A stretch of DNA of 64,000 nucleotides from Piezodorus guildinii (GCA_023052935.1 CM041295.1:108440711-108504710); one strand, 5' to 3'; positions 9,847-20,989 are shown, counted from the first letter of the stretch. Notes: generated by a model from the letters alone, not told the origin. Numbers and translations are program-made.

Positions 9847-10045
9847 TTTCCAAGTCAATTGTAACCTTTTCCAAGTCAAATGTAACTTTTTCCAAGTCAA
9901 ATGTAACCTTTTCCAAGTCAAATGTAACCCTTTCCATTTCAAATGTCACCTTTTCCAAGTCAAATGTAACCATTTCCATTTCAAATGTCACCTTTTCCAT
10001 TTCAAATGTTACCTTTTCCAAGTCAAATGTCACCTTTTTCTTCAC
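9847..10045. repeat. 21-bp minisatellite, left foldback terminus
   Basis: Nine units of 21 bp, variants of gtaaccttttccaagtcaaat and gtcaccttttccatttcaaat. Because 21 is a multiple of three, the reverse strand stays open and reads as heptads KVTFDLE/KVTFEME. This is a by-product of the period, not evidence of a protein. Confidence 0.95.
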
Positions 10046-10272
10046 TTCTAGCCTTAAATATTCCGTTTTATTTATTTATTTATTGAAAAATAATTAGTTT
10101 AATTAAAATTATGACTTTTTTAATAATTTTGGCATATCATATCACTGTTTTTTTGTTTTGTTTTTAGATATTTGATATCAAATTCTGTTTTTTACGAACT
10201 AATATTTAAAAAAAATATTTAGTTTTAAAATAGTTGTTGATTTTGAATTTTTAGAGAGGAGGGATGGTTTTT

Positions 10273-10760
10273 GGGATTAATTAATGTGTTTTCGGGTATT
10301 ATAATTACGTTTTTCAGATGTCTTTTTTATCGCTCGCGTGCATATTAACTCGCATTTACTTTTAATGTTTTTGATTGATATAGGGATTAATTAATGTGTT
10401 TTCGGGTATTATAATTACGTTTTTTGAGCTCTATCTTTTATAGCTCATGGGTATTTCAACTCGCATTTACATTTTTTTTTTTTATTGATATAGGGATTAA
10501 TTAATGTGTTTTCGGGTATTATAATTACGTTTTTCGAGCTGTATTTTTTATTGCTCATGGGTATTTCAACTCGCATTTACTTTTTATGATCTTTATTGAT
10601 ATAAGGATTGATTAATGTGCTTTCGGGTGGTTATGATTACGTTTTTCGAGCTGTATTTTTTATCGCTCATGGATATTTCAACTCGTATTTACTTTTTATG
10701 TATTTTATTGATTTAGGGATTAATTATTGTGCTTTCGGGTGGTCATGATTATGTTTTTGA
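10273..10760. repeat. ~111-bp tandem repeat array, left foldback arm
   Basis: Units begin with 'gggattaattaatgtg' at about 10273, 10383, 10493, 10604 and 10716 (spacing 110-112 bp). They contain 'cgggtattataattacg' and 'tttcaactcgcatttac'. Decayed units continue to about 11170. Confidence 0.92.
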
Positions 10761-11489
10761 TTGATATTGGGATTGATTTTTTTTGTTTTTAGTTCTCATT
10801 ATAACGTTGCTGGAATATACATTATTTAGTTTATTTATTTATTTTTATTTAAAATTTTTATTATTATTTTTTTATAAAAGGATCAGTTATAGTTCCTTTT
10901 TTAGCTTCTTGAGTAAGTTTTGTCAACTAAATATTTTATAATGGACTCACTTCCTCACTTGTTCTTACAATTATTTGATAATTTAATTGAGGAATCGTTT
11001 TTCTATTTTCGGGTGTTCTTATAACATTATTTGAACCTTATTTGTTATCGCTTTTACTCATTTTAAGTTACTGTTCCTATTTCATAAATATTTGATAGAT
11101 GGATCGTTTATAGTGTTTTGGGGAATACTAATAGAGTTTATGACTTTTTTTTATAGCTAGTGCACATTTTAACTTAAATAAAAAGTGATCTAGAACAATG
11201 CGCAATTGCGATGTAACATCCAGTTAAAAAAAGTAATCAGAACGAGCAAAAACACAACAAATAATTTTTACTTCAAATTATAACATAATATCTACGGTAT
11301 GTATATATTCCCAAGCGCATAAAAGAATAATATTCAAAACACGTAATCAGAATCCCCTAAAACAAAAACAAAGAAAGACCACTCTATCAAAATATAAAAT
11401 GATATTAGCACTAAGTTTAAAGGCGCGCGCGCTATAGAATAAGCAGTCCAAAAAAAGTTTTTTCATAACCACCCAAAAACACAAGTATA

Positions 11490-12335
11490 GATCCCTATAA
11501 CGATAAAAAGATTAGAAGTAAATGCAAGTTGAAATCATAACCACCCGAATACACAATAATTCATCCCTATATCAATAAAAAACATAAAATGTGAATGCGA
11601 GTTGAAATACGCATGAGCGATAAAAAATAAAGCTTGAAAAACGTAATTACAAGACCCGCAAAGGCAATTAATAACCTATATATCAATAAAAAACATTAAC
11701 AGTAATTGAAAGTTGAATTACTTAAAGCGATAAAAGAAAACGTGATCATAACCACCCGAATGCATGATAATTCATCCCTATATCAATAAAAAACATTAAA
11801 AGTAAATGCGCGTTGAAATACGCATGAGCGATAAAAAATACAGCTCGAAGAACGTAATCATAACCACCCGAAAGCACATTAATTAATCCTTATATCAATA
11901 AAAATCATTAAAAATAAATGCGAATTAATATGCAAGCGAGCGATAAAAAATACAGCTCGAAAAACGTAATTATAATACCAGAAAGCACAATAATTAATCC
12001 CTAAATCAATAAAATACATAAAAAATAAATACGAGTTGAAATATCCATGAGCGATAAAAAATACAGCTCGAAAAACGTAATTATAATACCCGAAAACACA
12101 TTAATTAATCCCTATATCAATAAAAAACATTAAAAGTAAATGCGAGTTAATATACGCGCGAGCGATAAAAAATACAGCTCGAAAAACGTAATTATAATAC
12201 CCGAAAACACATTAATTAATCCCTATATCAATCAAAAACATTAAAAGTAAATGCGAGTTAATATGCACGCGAGCGATAAAAAAGACATCTCGAAAAAACG
12301 TAATTATAATACCCGAAAACACATTAATTATTCCC
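11490..12335. repeat. ~111-bp tandem repeat array, right foldback arm (inverted)
   Basis: The same unit in reverse orientation, with the 'attaattaatccc' boundary near 11492, 11567, 11675, 11776, 11889, 12000, 12111, 12222 and 12334. Outer units match the left arm best; inner ones are shorter and diverged. Confidence 0.92.
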
Positions 12336-12561
12336 AAAAACCATCCCTCCTCTCTAAAAATTCAAAATCAACAAATATTTTAAAACTAAATATTTTTTTA
12401 AATATTAGTTCGTAAAAAACAGAATTTGATATCAAATATCTAAAAACAAATAAAAAAAACAGTGATATGATATGCCAAAATTATTAAAAAAGTCATAATT
12501 TTAATTAAACTAATTATTTTTCAATAAATAAATAAATAAAACGGAATATTTAAGGCTAGAA

Positions 12562-12760
12562 GTGAAGAAAAAGGTGACATTTGACTTGGAAAAGGTAACA
12601 TTTGAAATGGAAAAGGTGACATTTGAAATGGAAATGGTTACATTTGACTTGGAAAAGGTGACATTTGAAATGGAAAGGGTTACATTTGACTTGGAAAAGG
12701 TTACATTTGACTTGAAAAAGTTACATTTGACTTGGAAAAGGTTACAATTGACTTGGAAAT
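12562..12760. repeat. 21-bp minisatellite, right foldback terminus
   Basis: Inverted copy of 9847-10045 with the same order of unit variants. A single missing G in one unit shifts the artefactual KVTFDLE frame, which is the main difference between the two ends. Confidence 0.95.
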
Positions 12761-12770
12761 GCTATAAATA

Positions 12771-13309
12771 CGATTTACTTTACTTTCCAAAGATCAATCT
12801 TTCGCATATAAACAATCATTATTAATACCTATCATTGTTTTTTTTGTTTTGTTTTTCATTCTGATAAAAACCTATTATAGTTTTTTGTTTAGGTTTAACT
12901 ATTTTATTTTTTATATTTTTATCAATTATTGGTTTATTTTTAGTACAGATTAATTTATCTTTATTAACGTTAAGGTTTATTGTCACGGGTTCATTTTTAA
13001 GTTCATTGTACCAGATTTTGATTATTATTTTTTAGGGTAAAAATGTTTTAATAATATTTTATAAATATTAAATGAAATAAAAACTACAGTATATGAAATA
13101 TTATTAGAAAATTTTTATCCGAAAAAATAATATATAAACTCTGGTACAATGAAATTATTCGCTAGTTTATTAATAAAATTTTAAATTTCCATAAAAATAT
13201 TTTTAAAAAAAGGTTTCTAGTTATGTAACTTTGATAACCGACATAATGAAAAAAGTATAGCAAGCTAAATAAATAAATTGCGAGTACACTTATTCTCAGC
13301 CGTCAAGGT
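12771..13309. other. AT-rich interval
   Basis: Very AT-rich, no gene or repeat recognised. Confidence 0.5.
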
Positions 13310-13560
13310 TTATAGTAACATCAAATATTTCGGAGCGCCTCCCTGTTTCGTTAGGATTTGCAGGATCCCTTAAGCACTGGGGTGCCTGGCCCGACTGGCA
13401 CATTAGTCAATGGAGTAACGTGAGGAATGCGACAATGGAGGTATAATCAATTGCCTGATATATACCACCTGATAAATACCACCTGATATATACCACCTGA
13501 CATATACCAGCCTCGATATATGACATGCGATCGCAACTTAACATCTTCCCTTTCCCTCGT
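13310..13560. repeat. Local GC-richer island with a 14-bp tandem repeat
   Basis: Unlike the flanks, this piece contains 'ggggtgcctggcccgactgg' and a tandem run of about five 14-bp units (accacctgatatat and variants) at about 13455-13520. No frame or known family recognised. It may be a fragment of an unrecognised element. Confidence 0.55.
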
Positions 13561-14442
13561 CTCATTATACGCCACGTCTATAATAAATTTAATTAACAAG
13601 AAAATACATATTTTTAAAATTTCAAATATTCATTAGGTTTTTGGTTTATTATTGTTAATATTGAAGAATTTTAATTGACCAATATAATCATCAGTGACTG
13701 TACCAATCATTTGCTATGATAACGCCGTTCACTAGACCTCTCAGACAGCAGTGTCTTCAGGACTTCATTATTTCATTGTATCTTATTATATCTATGAGAT
13801 GAAAAATTTATCATCTTTATTATCTAAAAATCACAATATAACTGTTCTTAATAACTAATAAGAAAAATAAATAAAGAAGGAGAAGGTAATAATAAAGCTA
13901 TATTGTTTATATTTTTATTATTAGCAAAAACTAAATTAAAAAAGTTACTCACAATGTTCTCCAATTATATATGCAAGTTGTATTTAAAAAATATTCATTT
14001 GTATATATTTAAAATAATGCTTAAAATCATAATTATCATGAATTAGATTTGTTTTTAATATTTTCCTTCCTTTTTGTTTGTTTTTCTTTAAATTTATACT
14101 TATAAATATTTATTTACTTTATTTATAGTTTCACATTATCCATTGTTCACTTATGAAGAATTTGTAACTATTTGTTTTGTTTTCTTTGTTACGTTATTGT
14201 GTTTGTCAGACAGGCATTAATAATTGTAGTTTAATAATATAGTCCAGCTCAATTTTAAAAGAAATTACATAAGCAATCAACATTTATCTATCATTTTTAT
14301 TGACCAAGAGATAAAAATATCGTGTACACTACACAACTTTCACTTAAAATAATTTTCGAAAAAGTCGTAAAATGGTGCTTATTGTATAAAATAGAAAAGC
14401 CACTAACCCATTTTTTATCAATATTAACAACTTTAAATAATT
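13561..14442. other. AT-rich interval
   Basis: No supported feature over about 880 bp; only short frames and A/T runs. Confidence 0.5.
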
Positions 14443-14451
14443 AATTATTTT

Positions 14452-14663
14452 TATTGTATATAGGTATGAGTGACTTTTGTATATATTTTTATTGATTTTG
14501 TTTTTTATATATGTATATTGTATTTTATTATTCTATAAATTTATTGTTTTTTATATATCGTGTGAATGTTGTACGTTATCACTATTAAAAATGTCCTGAA
14601 TTGGACAGATTGTAATATTGCTCAATAAAGTATTGTTTCTAAAATAAAAAAAAAAATAAAAAA
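14452..14663 (+). mobile_element. Jockey-A LINE, 3' UTR-only copy
   Basis: Matches the 3' UTR of the 29.7-kb Jockey-A copy ('ataggtatgagtgac', 'gaattggacagattgtaat'), with CAATAAA shortly before an A-rich tail. It is flanked by aattatttt on both sides (14443-14451 and 14664-14672), so it is a dead-on-arrival, severely 5'-truncated insertion. Confidence 0.8.
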
Positions 14664-14816
14664 AATTATTTTGAATCCGCAAATTACTTATTGTCTCTAA
14701 TGTCGTCCTTCAAACTTATAAAAAAAAATCTTAAAATACTAATACTTAAGTAATTAAAGTTTAAGAACTGAATTAATAAAGAAGTATAAAAGATATCCTT
14801 ATTTTAAAAAAAAATC

Positions 14817-14860
14817 TGATGAAGACAATGGGATATTCATTCAAAACGTTGGCTTTTAAG
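14817..14860 (+). other. Possible Penelope-type end, hammerhead-like but decayed
   Basis: CTGATGA followed by a possible AATG...CATT stem and AAAACGTTGG. Resembles the core order of the motif at 5886, but the second box is not GAAA. Weak. Confidence 0.3.
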
Positions 14861-14988
14861 TAAATGAAAAATGGAGTTAAAAGGTTTGGAATTATTTCTT
14901 GAAAATAAAAACTCTCGCTAACACTTACCTGATGAATTTATAAAAATATAGTAAGGCAAAATGTTTGAATTCGAATTTTCAACTAAAG

Positions 14989-15240
14989 TACACGTTTGTT
15001 TGTTTAATTAACGTGGCTAATCCGTCAATGCTACAGTGGGCAACCTAAATTTTGTTTATTCAACTTTAAACTGGATTGGCATCTTTAATGAGTACCTGAC
15101 ATCCCACAGGCTCGAAACAACCCTTTTACGACTTCTCCAAAGGATAGCTTAACCAATGTTTTCTATTCACATTAAAAAATACTAGGGTTTTCCGCCGGGT
15201 TCGAGCCCTTGTTGTATGCTAGCCATTATACCACAGGTAC
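14989..15240 (-). mobile_element. SINE-1 copy
   Basis: Reverse strand. AAAC-type tail at the left, 'ctaatccgtcaatgctaca' in the body, and at the right the head with a clear B box (gggttcgagccc read on the + strand). The left flank (14965-14990) resembles the Rep-A core, so this copy may also sit in Rep-A. Confidence 0.82.
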
Positions 15241-15304
15241 ATTGGGACAAGTATTAAATAGTACAAGTAAGGAATAATGAAAGTACATGTTTTAAATTTA
15301 AAAT

Positions 15305-15480
15305 AACTATTTCCCGATGCCTAAGGTCAAGGGTTCAAACAAGGCAGATGGTCCTTGGATTTTTAAAGGGATTAAAAAATGCTTAGTTATGTTGCCCTTT
15401 GGAAGGAGCATGTAACGGTGGAGCCGAGATAGTTACTCGTCTTATATTAAGATCTCTGTTCCATAATACATTTTTAAGTG
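15305..15480 (+). mobile_element. SINE-1 partial copy
   Basis: Starts at the B box ('caagggttcaaacaagg') and runs through the body ('atgcttagttatgttgccc', 'ggtggagccgag') but ends before the conserved tail. The A-box half is missing. Confidence 0.7.
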
Positions 15481-16059
15481 CATGTAGTAGGGCATTTATT
15501 AAGCTCAATATAAAAAATAATTTAAATCACTAACTTTAAAAAAAAATGATTAGAGAAATAAGAAATGAGGAATAATTTTAAGTTTAACAAACATTATGTT
15601 ATTATCTTGAAAGTATTTATTAATAGTTATTGTTATGCTATTAAAAATATGCATTTATGGCAAATAACGGTATTAGAGATGTCTGTGGGAAAAAAAATAA
15701 TGGAGAGTTAAATTTCCTTTTATGTTTATTTATTTGTTATCTTACATTTGATGTTTTATTTTATTCTGATGATTTTGTAAACATCAGGTAGTATCGCTAT
15801 TAGAAATAATGTGTATATTAATTACAGATGTAAAAGACCAGCTTCAATGTTAATTATGAATGTATATACAATCCCTGTTCATTGTTAGTCTGGACTAGCT
15901 GGTCCTAAATGTAACAAGTCATTAACTTAATTTTCAGAGAGATGAATGCTTAATTTTTTTGGCAATGCTGCCCAAATACATCGGATTGCTAAAATAACAC
16001 AGCATACCAATAAATCCCTTATGGACATATTGCATATACATTTTCAATTTTATTTTTTA
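15481..16059. other. AT-rich interval
   Basis: No supported feature. Confidence 0.5.
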
Positions 16060-16903
16060 CTGAGATCGTGAAAATTTTCTAATTCTAGTTTTCAACGGAA
16101 ATACACGTTTTAGGGTCCCCTGAGTCCAAATAACCAAGTCTCGAAAAAAGGTCTGTGTGTCCGTGTGTTTCTGGTAAGTCCAGCACGAAAACGAAAAGGT
16201 GTAAGATAATGAAATTCCATATTTAGAACAACTATACGCCCTAGATGTTACGGCAACTTTTTTATCAAAATCGGCTGACCAGAAGGGCCACTTGATATTA
16301 TAGATTTTGCACCTTTTTATGATTTTCTCAAAATCGGCTCAAACGATTTTGATTAAACTCGCTATACGGATGTAAACTTGAACTGGCTTTAATATGATAT
16401 AGGTTTCATTCTGATTGAAAAAGTCTGACAGGGCTTTAATGCCGATATTTTAAAATTTATTCCCCTAAAGTACCTTTATTTTTTTAGTTTTTATGAAATT
16501 GACCATATCTTCTGATTGGCATTACTAAAAAACAGATAAATATATAAGTTGAACGGATTCGGAATCCAACTAAAGGAGATAAGCTGCAAACATATTTTTC
16601 AATTCAATTTTTTTGTTTTTGAACTTAAGGACAGTGATATACATGTATAATATACCGCTGGATAGCTAAATATTTTGGAAAACATATTATCCTATACATA
16701 ATATTGTAAAAGTGAACGGAGAGTGAAAAAAAAAACAGAAAACAAACTGATTGTCGTAGATAATAATATAATAGTTTCTTTTAAAATCCAATGTAAATAA
16801 TTCGTTAACAATTTATTTTCGTATCTAAGTTTGTTCAAAAGTTCTTAATTAAATAACGGAGGTAAGTGAAAGTCGTGTGTTGCACACACCAATTTATTTT
16901 TAT
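16060..16903 (+). mobile_element. Rep-A repeat, nearly full-length
   Basis: From 'gatcgtgaaaattttc' through the core, 'tccagcacgaaaacgaaaag', 'gcacctttttatgattttctc' and 'ggataaactgc'-type middle, to the 3' end 'gaggtaagtgaaagtcgtgt' with 'gttgcacacacca'. The 3' run aggtaagtgaaagt is the inverted complement of the family's 5' end actttcacttacct, giving a 14-bp TIR. The 5' TIR itself is lost in this copy. Confidence 0.75.
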
Positions 16904-16944
16904 TATTTAGTAATTTTCTAATATTTACATTTTTTCCTCTTCAG

Positions 16945-17047
<103 letters not shown>

Positions 17048-17056
17048 TTAATTGTT

Positions 17057-17120
17057 AAAGCTGGATAGGCGAAGTTTAGGACTCCCATTGTAGCATCGTC
17101 CTAATATAAATTAATAAACA
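17057..17120 (+). mobile_element. SINE-1 3' end
   Basis: Only the last ~60 bp: 'ctggataggcgaagtttagg', 'cattgtagcatcgtcc' and an AAAC-rich tail. The rest was lost or replaced by the adjacent microsatellite. Confidence 0.7.
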
Positions 17121-17804
17121 AACAAAAACTAAGTCTCGCGAAATGTTGTAACTTACTAATAAAAAATTTATAACAACTTTGAAGCCCAGTGAATCAGGTA
17201 AAAGCATATTGTGATGTATAGAATCTTATAACTATTCCGTTGGAATATACTTCAAAAACGACCGTGCCTGAACCCACCGAACAATAACTCCTGGATTCTG
17301 AATACATAAACCATTTAAGCTCTTTGATATGTTTCGTTCAAAGCGAATTCTTTCCGCGTTCATTTCTATGCGACAAGAGCGGGGATTTGCTCCGGGCTAA
17401 CAGTACACTCCACTTGAAAGAAACTCATTCCGTAAAAATCCATCATAGATTTTATTGCGTTCCAACCTTCGTCAAAGGTTCCAGCTCTCTTACTGTGGCT
17501 AAACGTTTTTGAAGTTCATGCCAGAAACAGAATTTGAGTTATCGTATAATGCGGGGCCCAATTTGTTGATTTCGAACTACCGAAATAACAACGTTTCTTA
17601 TTTTGATTCGCTTTATTACTATTTTATATTGCAAATGAACTATTTAAATTACATTTTAAATGTTAGATTAAGTTTTCATATGAATCCCATTTAGTTTAAA
17701 GTGAAACAACTGTTTTCATGAAATAGAATAGTATTTTAAATAATTAAATTTATAGATTTTTACAATTTACAATAACTGTTTACAACTTAGTTACGATTAG
17801 GTAC
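17121..17804. other. Unassigned interval with a mildly GC-richer patch
   Basis: About 17320-17560 is less AT-rich and holds two short open frames (62 and 61 codons), neither recognised. No splice or start context supports a gene. Confidence 0.35.
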
Positions 17805-18480
17805 GTAATACCTTATATTACAATTATATACAATTAGGTACTGTTAAAAACCTAGGAGTCACTTTTAATCAAAATCTGTCCTGGAATAACCATGTATTTG
17901 AAATATCCCGAAAATCCATTTAAATACTTAAACAGCTCTATAGATTTTGCGAGTCTTTACCTTTAAAAACCCGTCAGCTACTTGTTTCCTCCCTCTGTTA
18001 TCTTCCCCAATTTCGACTATGGTTGCCTGGTGTATGGGGGACTTACTGATGAACTGGAAACAAAATTGAAACGTGTAATGGATTGTTTTATAAGATTTAT
18101 TTTTGGAGCCCGTAGACGTGACCATATTACTGGGTATTATGCTGAGTTAAAGTGGCTTTATCCTTATGTTCGACGGCAATATTTCCATAGTTCTTACCTA
18201 TTCCAAACCTTAAAAAATAGAAAACCTTCCCATATATTTGAGCTCCTCACCCTCAGCTCTGACATCCATGCATTAAACACTAGAATCCAATCAATTAATA
18301 TATATACCCCATCACATAGAACTGCATCTTTTCACAAATCCTTTTTCGTTCGCTCTTCATTATTTTTGAATTCCTCGCCTATCTCTATCCGTAAAACCGT
18401 CTCTCTCTCTTCTTTCAAACATCAACTCTTCCATTACCTACTTGAATCTCAATCTTCTGTTACATTGTAAATATAGGTTA
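17805..18480 (+). mobile_element. CR1-like LINE (CR1-B) RT C-terminal relic
   Basis: Reads VKNLGVTFNQNLSWNNHV, an in-frame stop, LKQLYRFCESLPLKTRQLLV, a frameshift, then FPNFDYGCLVYGGL...LKRVMDCFIRFIFG, YAELKWLYPYVRRQYFHSS and SFKHQLFHYLLES. The order matches the 37.5-kb CR1-B copy but identity is lower, so this is an older or separate subfamily. It lies past the catalytic YADD region. At least one stop and one frameshift; non-functional. Confidence 0.75.
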
Positions 18481-18484
18481 AAAA

Positions 18485-18800
18485 TATAGGTTTTCATTTC
18501 AATTAATATTGTTTCTAAAATCTTGCGTAGTGAATAAAATAATATAACTTGCACAATCCTGTACAACGGTTGCCACATTAACTATCCTAACCTCCCTCTT
18601 TACCAATAACAAATGTTCATAAGTTTATTTAAGGTCTGACAAAAGCTTTATTTTAGATCGGACGATTTATTTTATTTCATATTAACTTTTCTGAAATCTT
18701 GCGCTTTGTAACGGTATATTAAACGTCTATATTACTACTTATATTTTAGGAATAATGTTTTAATGACTCAGTTACAGAAAAATTGCAATGTATTTTACTT
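18485..18800 (+). repeat. Rep-B interspersed repeat
   Basis: The segments 'attgtttctaaaatcttgcg', 'cacaatcctgtacaac' and 'tcctaacctccctcttt' match, in reverse, the sequence at 51940-52280, and in part 50030-50200. Order is kept over about 300 bp with small gaps. No coding potential. Class unknown. Confidence 0.65.
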
Positions 18801-19149
18801 TTAAATCTTCGGAAAAGAATGGCCTAAATGATAGTCAAAACCGCACCAAAATCCGTCTATTGGAAGAAGTTCGCGGGAACATAAAATCGTCATATATTTA
18901 TATAGAGAGATATACTCTGTTAGGTATGTAATGCTGGATAAGGGATATGAAACATAGGTAATTTAATTTAAAATATTTACCACCCCTTCGAACATTAGCT
19001 ACTCTGTTATATATAACTTTGATTTAATTTATAATTAATTTCTCTAAACAAATTACGAAAGTACATTTCTGGCTGATTAGAACCTTTCCTAATTACTGAA
19101 AGGAGAGATAACGTCCTCAAGATGGTCTTTGGTGTGACGATTCCAATTC
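18801..19149. other. AT-rich interval
   Basis: No supported feature. Confidence 0.45.
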
Positions 19150-19260
19150 AAATTTAATTAAGTGGCTAGCGCGCTAGTCTCGCACACCGAAGGTTGTGAG
19201 TTCGAATCCCAGTCCTTGTGGTACTTTTATAAGGATATAATGAATTGGGGTTTCAATCAC
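19150..19260 (+). mobile_element. SINE-3 head (tRNA-derived)
   Basis: 'gtggctagcgcgctagtctc' (A box) and 'gttgtgagttcgaatcccag' (B box) match the head of the SINE-3 copy at 55.47-55.78 kb. The body is not recognisable beyond about 19260. Confidence 0.65.
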
Positions 19261-19334
19261 AGCCTCTCCTCCGTCATTCTACTGGTGACTTATATAAGAC
19301 TATCCTACATCATTGAAGATAAAATCTGCGTTTG

Positions 19335-19640
19335 GCTTAATCCATTTGAATAGGTCCGTTTTTGAGAAAATCATAAAAACAAGAAGTGCAAAATGCATAG
19401 CATAAAATGAAACTTCATTTTTGCCCATTTTAATGAAAAGCTAGCTATAACATCCTGAGCATGTTCTTGTTTTCAATATGACTTTCCGTTGTTTTTTTTT
19501 ATATACATACACACATATTCCTGTTTTCCGGACTTATTCATTCAGACTCAAGGGGGCCCTAAAACGTGTAATTTCTTTAATAATCAGAATTCAAAAATTT
19601 TAACAATCGCAATACTTTTCATTACTAAGAGTATAATATT
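19335..19640 (-). mobile_element. Rep-A fragment
   Basis: Reverse-strand Rep-A: 'gagaaaatcataaaa', 'tgcaaaatgcat' and, at the right, the core as 'gactcaagggggccctaaaa' with 'cgtgtaatttc', then 'aacaatcgcaatactt'. The central part is decayed. Confidence 0.65.
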
Positions 19641-20339
19641 TCAAAATTTTAAGTGAGGAAAAATGCTCCAATGTGTTTTGGGAAAAAAAGGCTTTTTTTA
19701 TTTAAAAAAAAGTTTAGGTTCTTCTCCATAAGGAGGTACATTCTCAGAATTAAGGTTTACCAACTAAGAAAAAGGTTTATTAATTAATAATAACAGTCAT
19801 ACAAAAAATATAACAAAAGCCATTGTTTTTTTATAGCTTGGCTTAAATTTATTTTTTTACACCGATAAACAGTATTTCATTTATTTAAAAAGGATAGACG
19901 TTGTTTCCATTCACTATTATAAGGAGGATATTCCATGATTTTGTCCTGCTGGGTTTCTTATTTATTACAATCCGACCTCTATACTCCCTTGCCATATAAA
20001 CAGCAAATATTAGCGCTCTTTTTCAGCCCGGTCCTCTGTCTTCTGGAATACTATCCCGTCAAACATCCGTCATGCTCCTATCCCATCTTCATTCAAATCT
20101 CTTCTTTTTCAATGCCCTCTTGCTTCCAAAGCAGATGTTAACTTATTTTAGTTACCTAATTAAGCAAAGTGAATAAATAGTGTTCATACTTTTAAACATC
20201 TATTGTGATAAAGTTATTTTTTTATTTTTCATAGTTAATTCATTTTATTTTTTCTGTGATATGGGACCGTATAGCTTTAATTTTACTTTCTTTTTTTTTC
20301 TCATTTAATTATTTAAATATAATTTAAAGGAAGAGATGG
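19641..20339. other. AT-rich interval
   Basis: Holds a 68-codon frame at 19935-20141 that matches nothing I know. No other support for a gene. Confidence 0.4.
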
Positions 20340-20460
20340 TTCGGGTGGCGGTCAGAAAAAAATATTAACATATTGTGAATAAACTATTTAATATCCCACG
20401 TTTCAACCCACGTTGCGAGTCTTCATCGATGCTGAAAAAAAATATACAGTAAATTTGTAT
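20340..20460 (-). mobile_element. Penelope-type 3' end with hammerhead-like motif
   Basis: The reverse strand contains GATGAAGACTCGC...GGGTTGAAACGT and then 'gaccgccacccgaacc'. The latter closely matches 'gaccgccacccggac' at the end of the 52.6-52.85 kb element, where the same motif order is seen. Probably two copies of one family in opposite orientation. Confidence 0.5.
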
Positions 20461-20904
20461 GGTATTAACAGAAAATAACTACAAAAAATCAAATGTTGAG
20501 TAAAATACATAACTGAAGAAAAGAAAAAGAAAGTAATAAACACTACAAAAGAAATAGTTAATATATCAACGTATGTAAATAGAGAATATTAAAGAAAAGA
20601 AAATATAAAAGTAATGAAAAAGAGTAAATCATATAAAAAGTAAATATATATATTGAATATAAATTGAACATGGAAAAATCTAATATCATGATAAGATATA
20701 ATAAAAATGACAGAGAATAGAAAGTAAAATAAAAGGAGGTAGTGTCTGAGCTTCTCACCATAATATACAGGAGTCTTCATATCATTTCACGGTCAACCAT
20801 TCATTATTTAATATAAATATAATTATATACATTTATTTTATTATTATTATTTTCAGTTTTATTAGTATAGTTGACAAGTTGTAATAATTATTTTGTCAAT
20901 CAAT
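20461..20904. other. A-rich interval
   Basis: A-rich on the + strand; two overlapping short reverse frames are low-complexity artefacts. May be the body of the Penelope-type relic at 20340. Confidence 0.4.
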
Positions 20905-20950
20905 GTTATTCGTAGAAGACTTTGTCCCAGAATAATTTTTTTTTTTCTGT
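20905..20950 (+). mobile_element. CR1-B LINE 3' end remnant
   Basis: 'actttgtcccagaataa' matches the 3' UTR end seen at 47.93 and 37.55 kb ('acttagtcccagaataaag'). Only the last ~45 bp are recognisable. Confidence 0.5.
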
Positions 20951-20989
20951 TCTGTCCTATTCCATATACGCCATTCTATAGTGGGATCT

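Larger units (their letters stand above)
9838..12770. mobile_element. Foldback-like element, about 2.9 kb, non-coding
   Basis: The two ends are near-identical inverted arms. Order inwards on each side: 'atagcatttccaag' end, 21-bp minisatellite (~200 bp), a ~220-bp single-copy arm segment (10052-10272 and 12334-12555), then tandem ~111-bp units, about five clear ones on the left and eight or nine on the right. The units degenerate towards a turning point near 11180-11200. Long inverted arms made of tandem repeats with no coding centre are the hallmark of Foldback-type DNA transposons. A secure TSD was not found; the flanks share only TATA. Both arms have the same length from outer end to minisatellite boundary, with one indel. 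Confidence 0.8.

Noticed and set aside
9782..10045. 87-codon KVTFDLE/KVTFEME repeat protein (and its partner at 12562-12825)
   Set aside because: Explained by a 21-bp minisatellite whose period is a multiple of three; lies in foldback termini and is frame-broken by one base in the right arm.
10273..12335. CRISPR-like array (regular ~111-bp repeats)
   Set aside because: Whole units repeat without unique spacers, arrays are inverted relative to each other, and the context is eukaryotic.
19935..20141. 68-codon frame preceded by an AG-rich stretch
   Set aside because: No recognisable motif, no Kozak or splice support, chance frame in low-complexity DNA.
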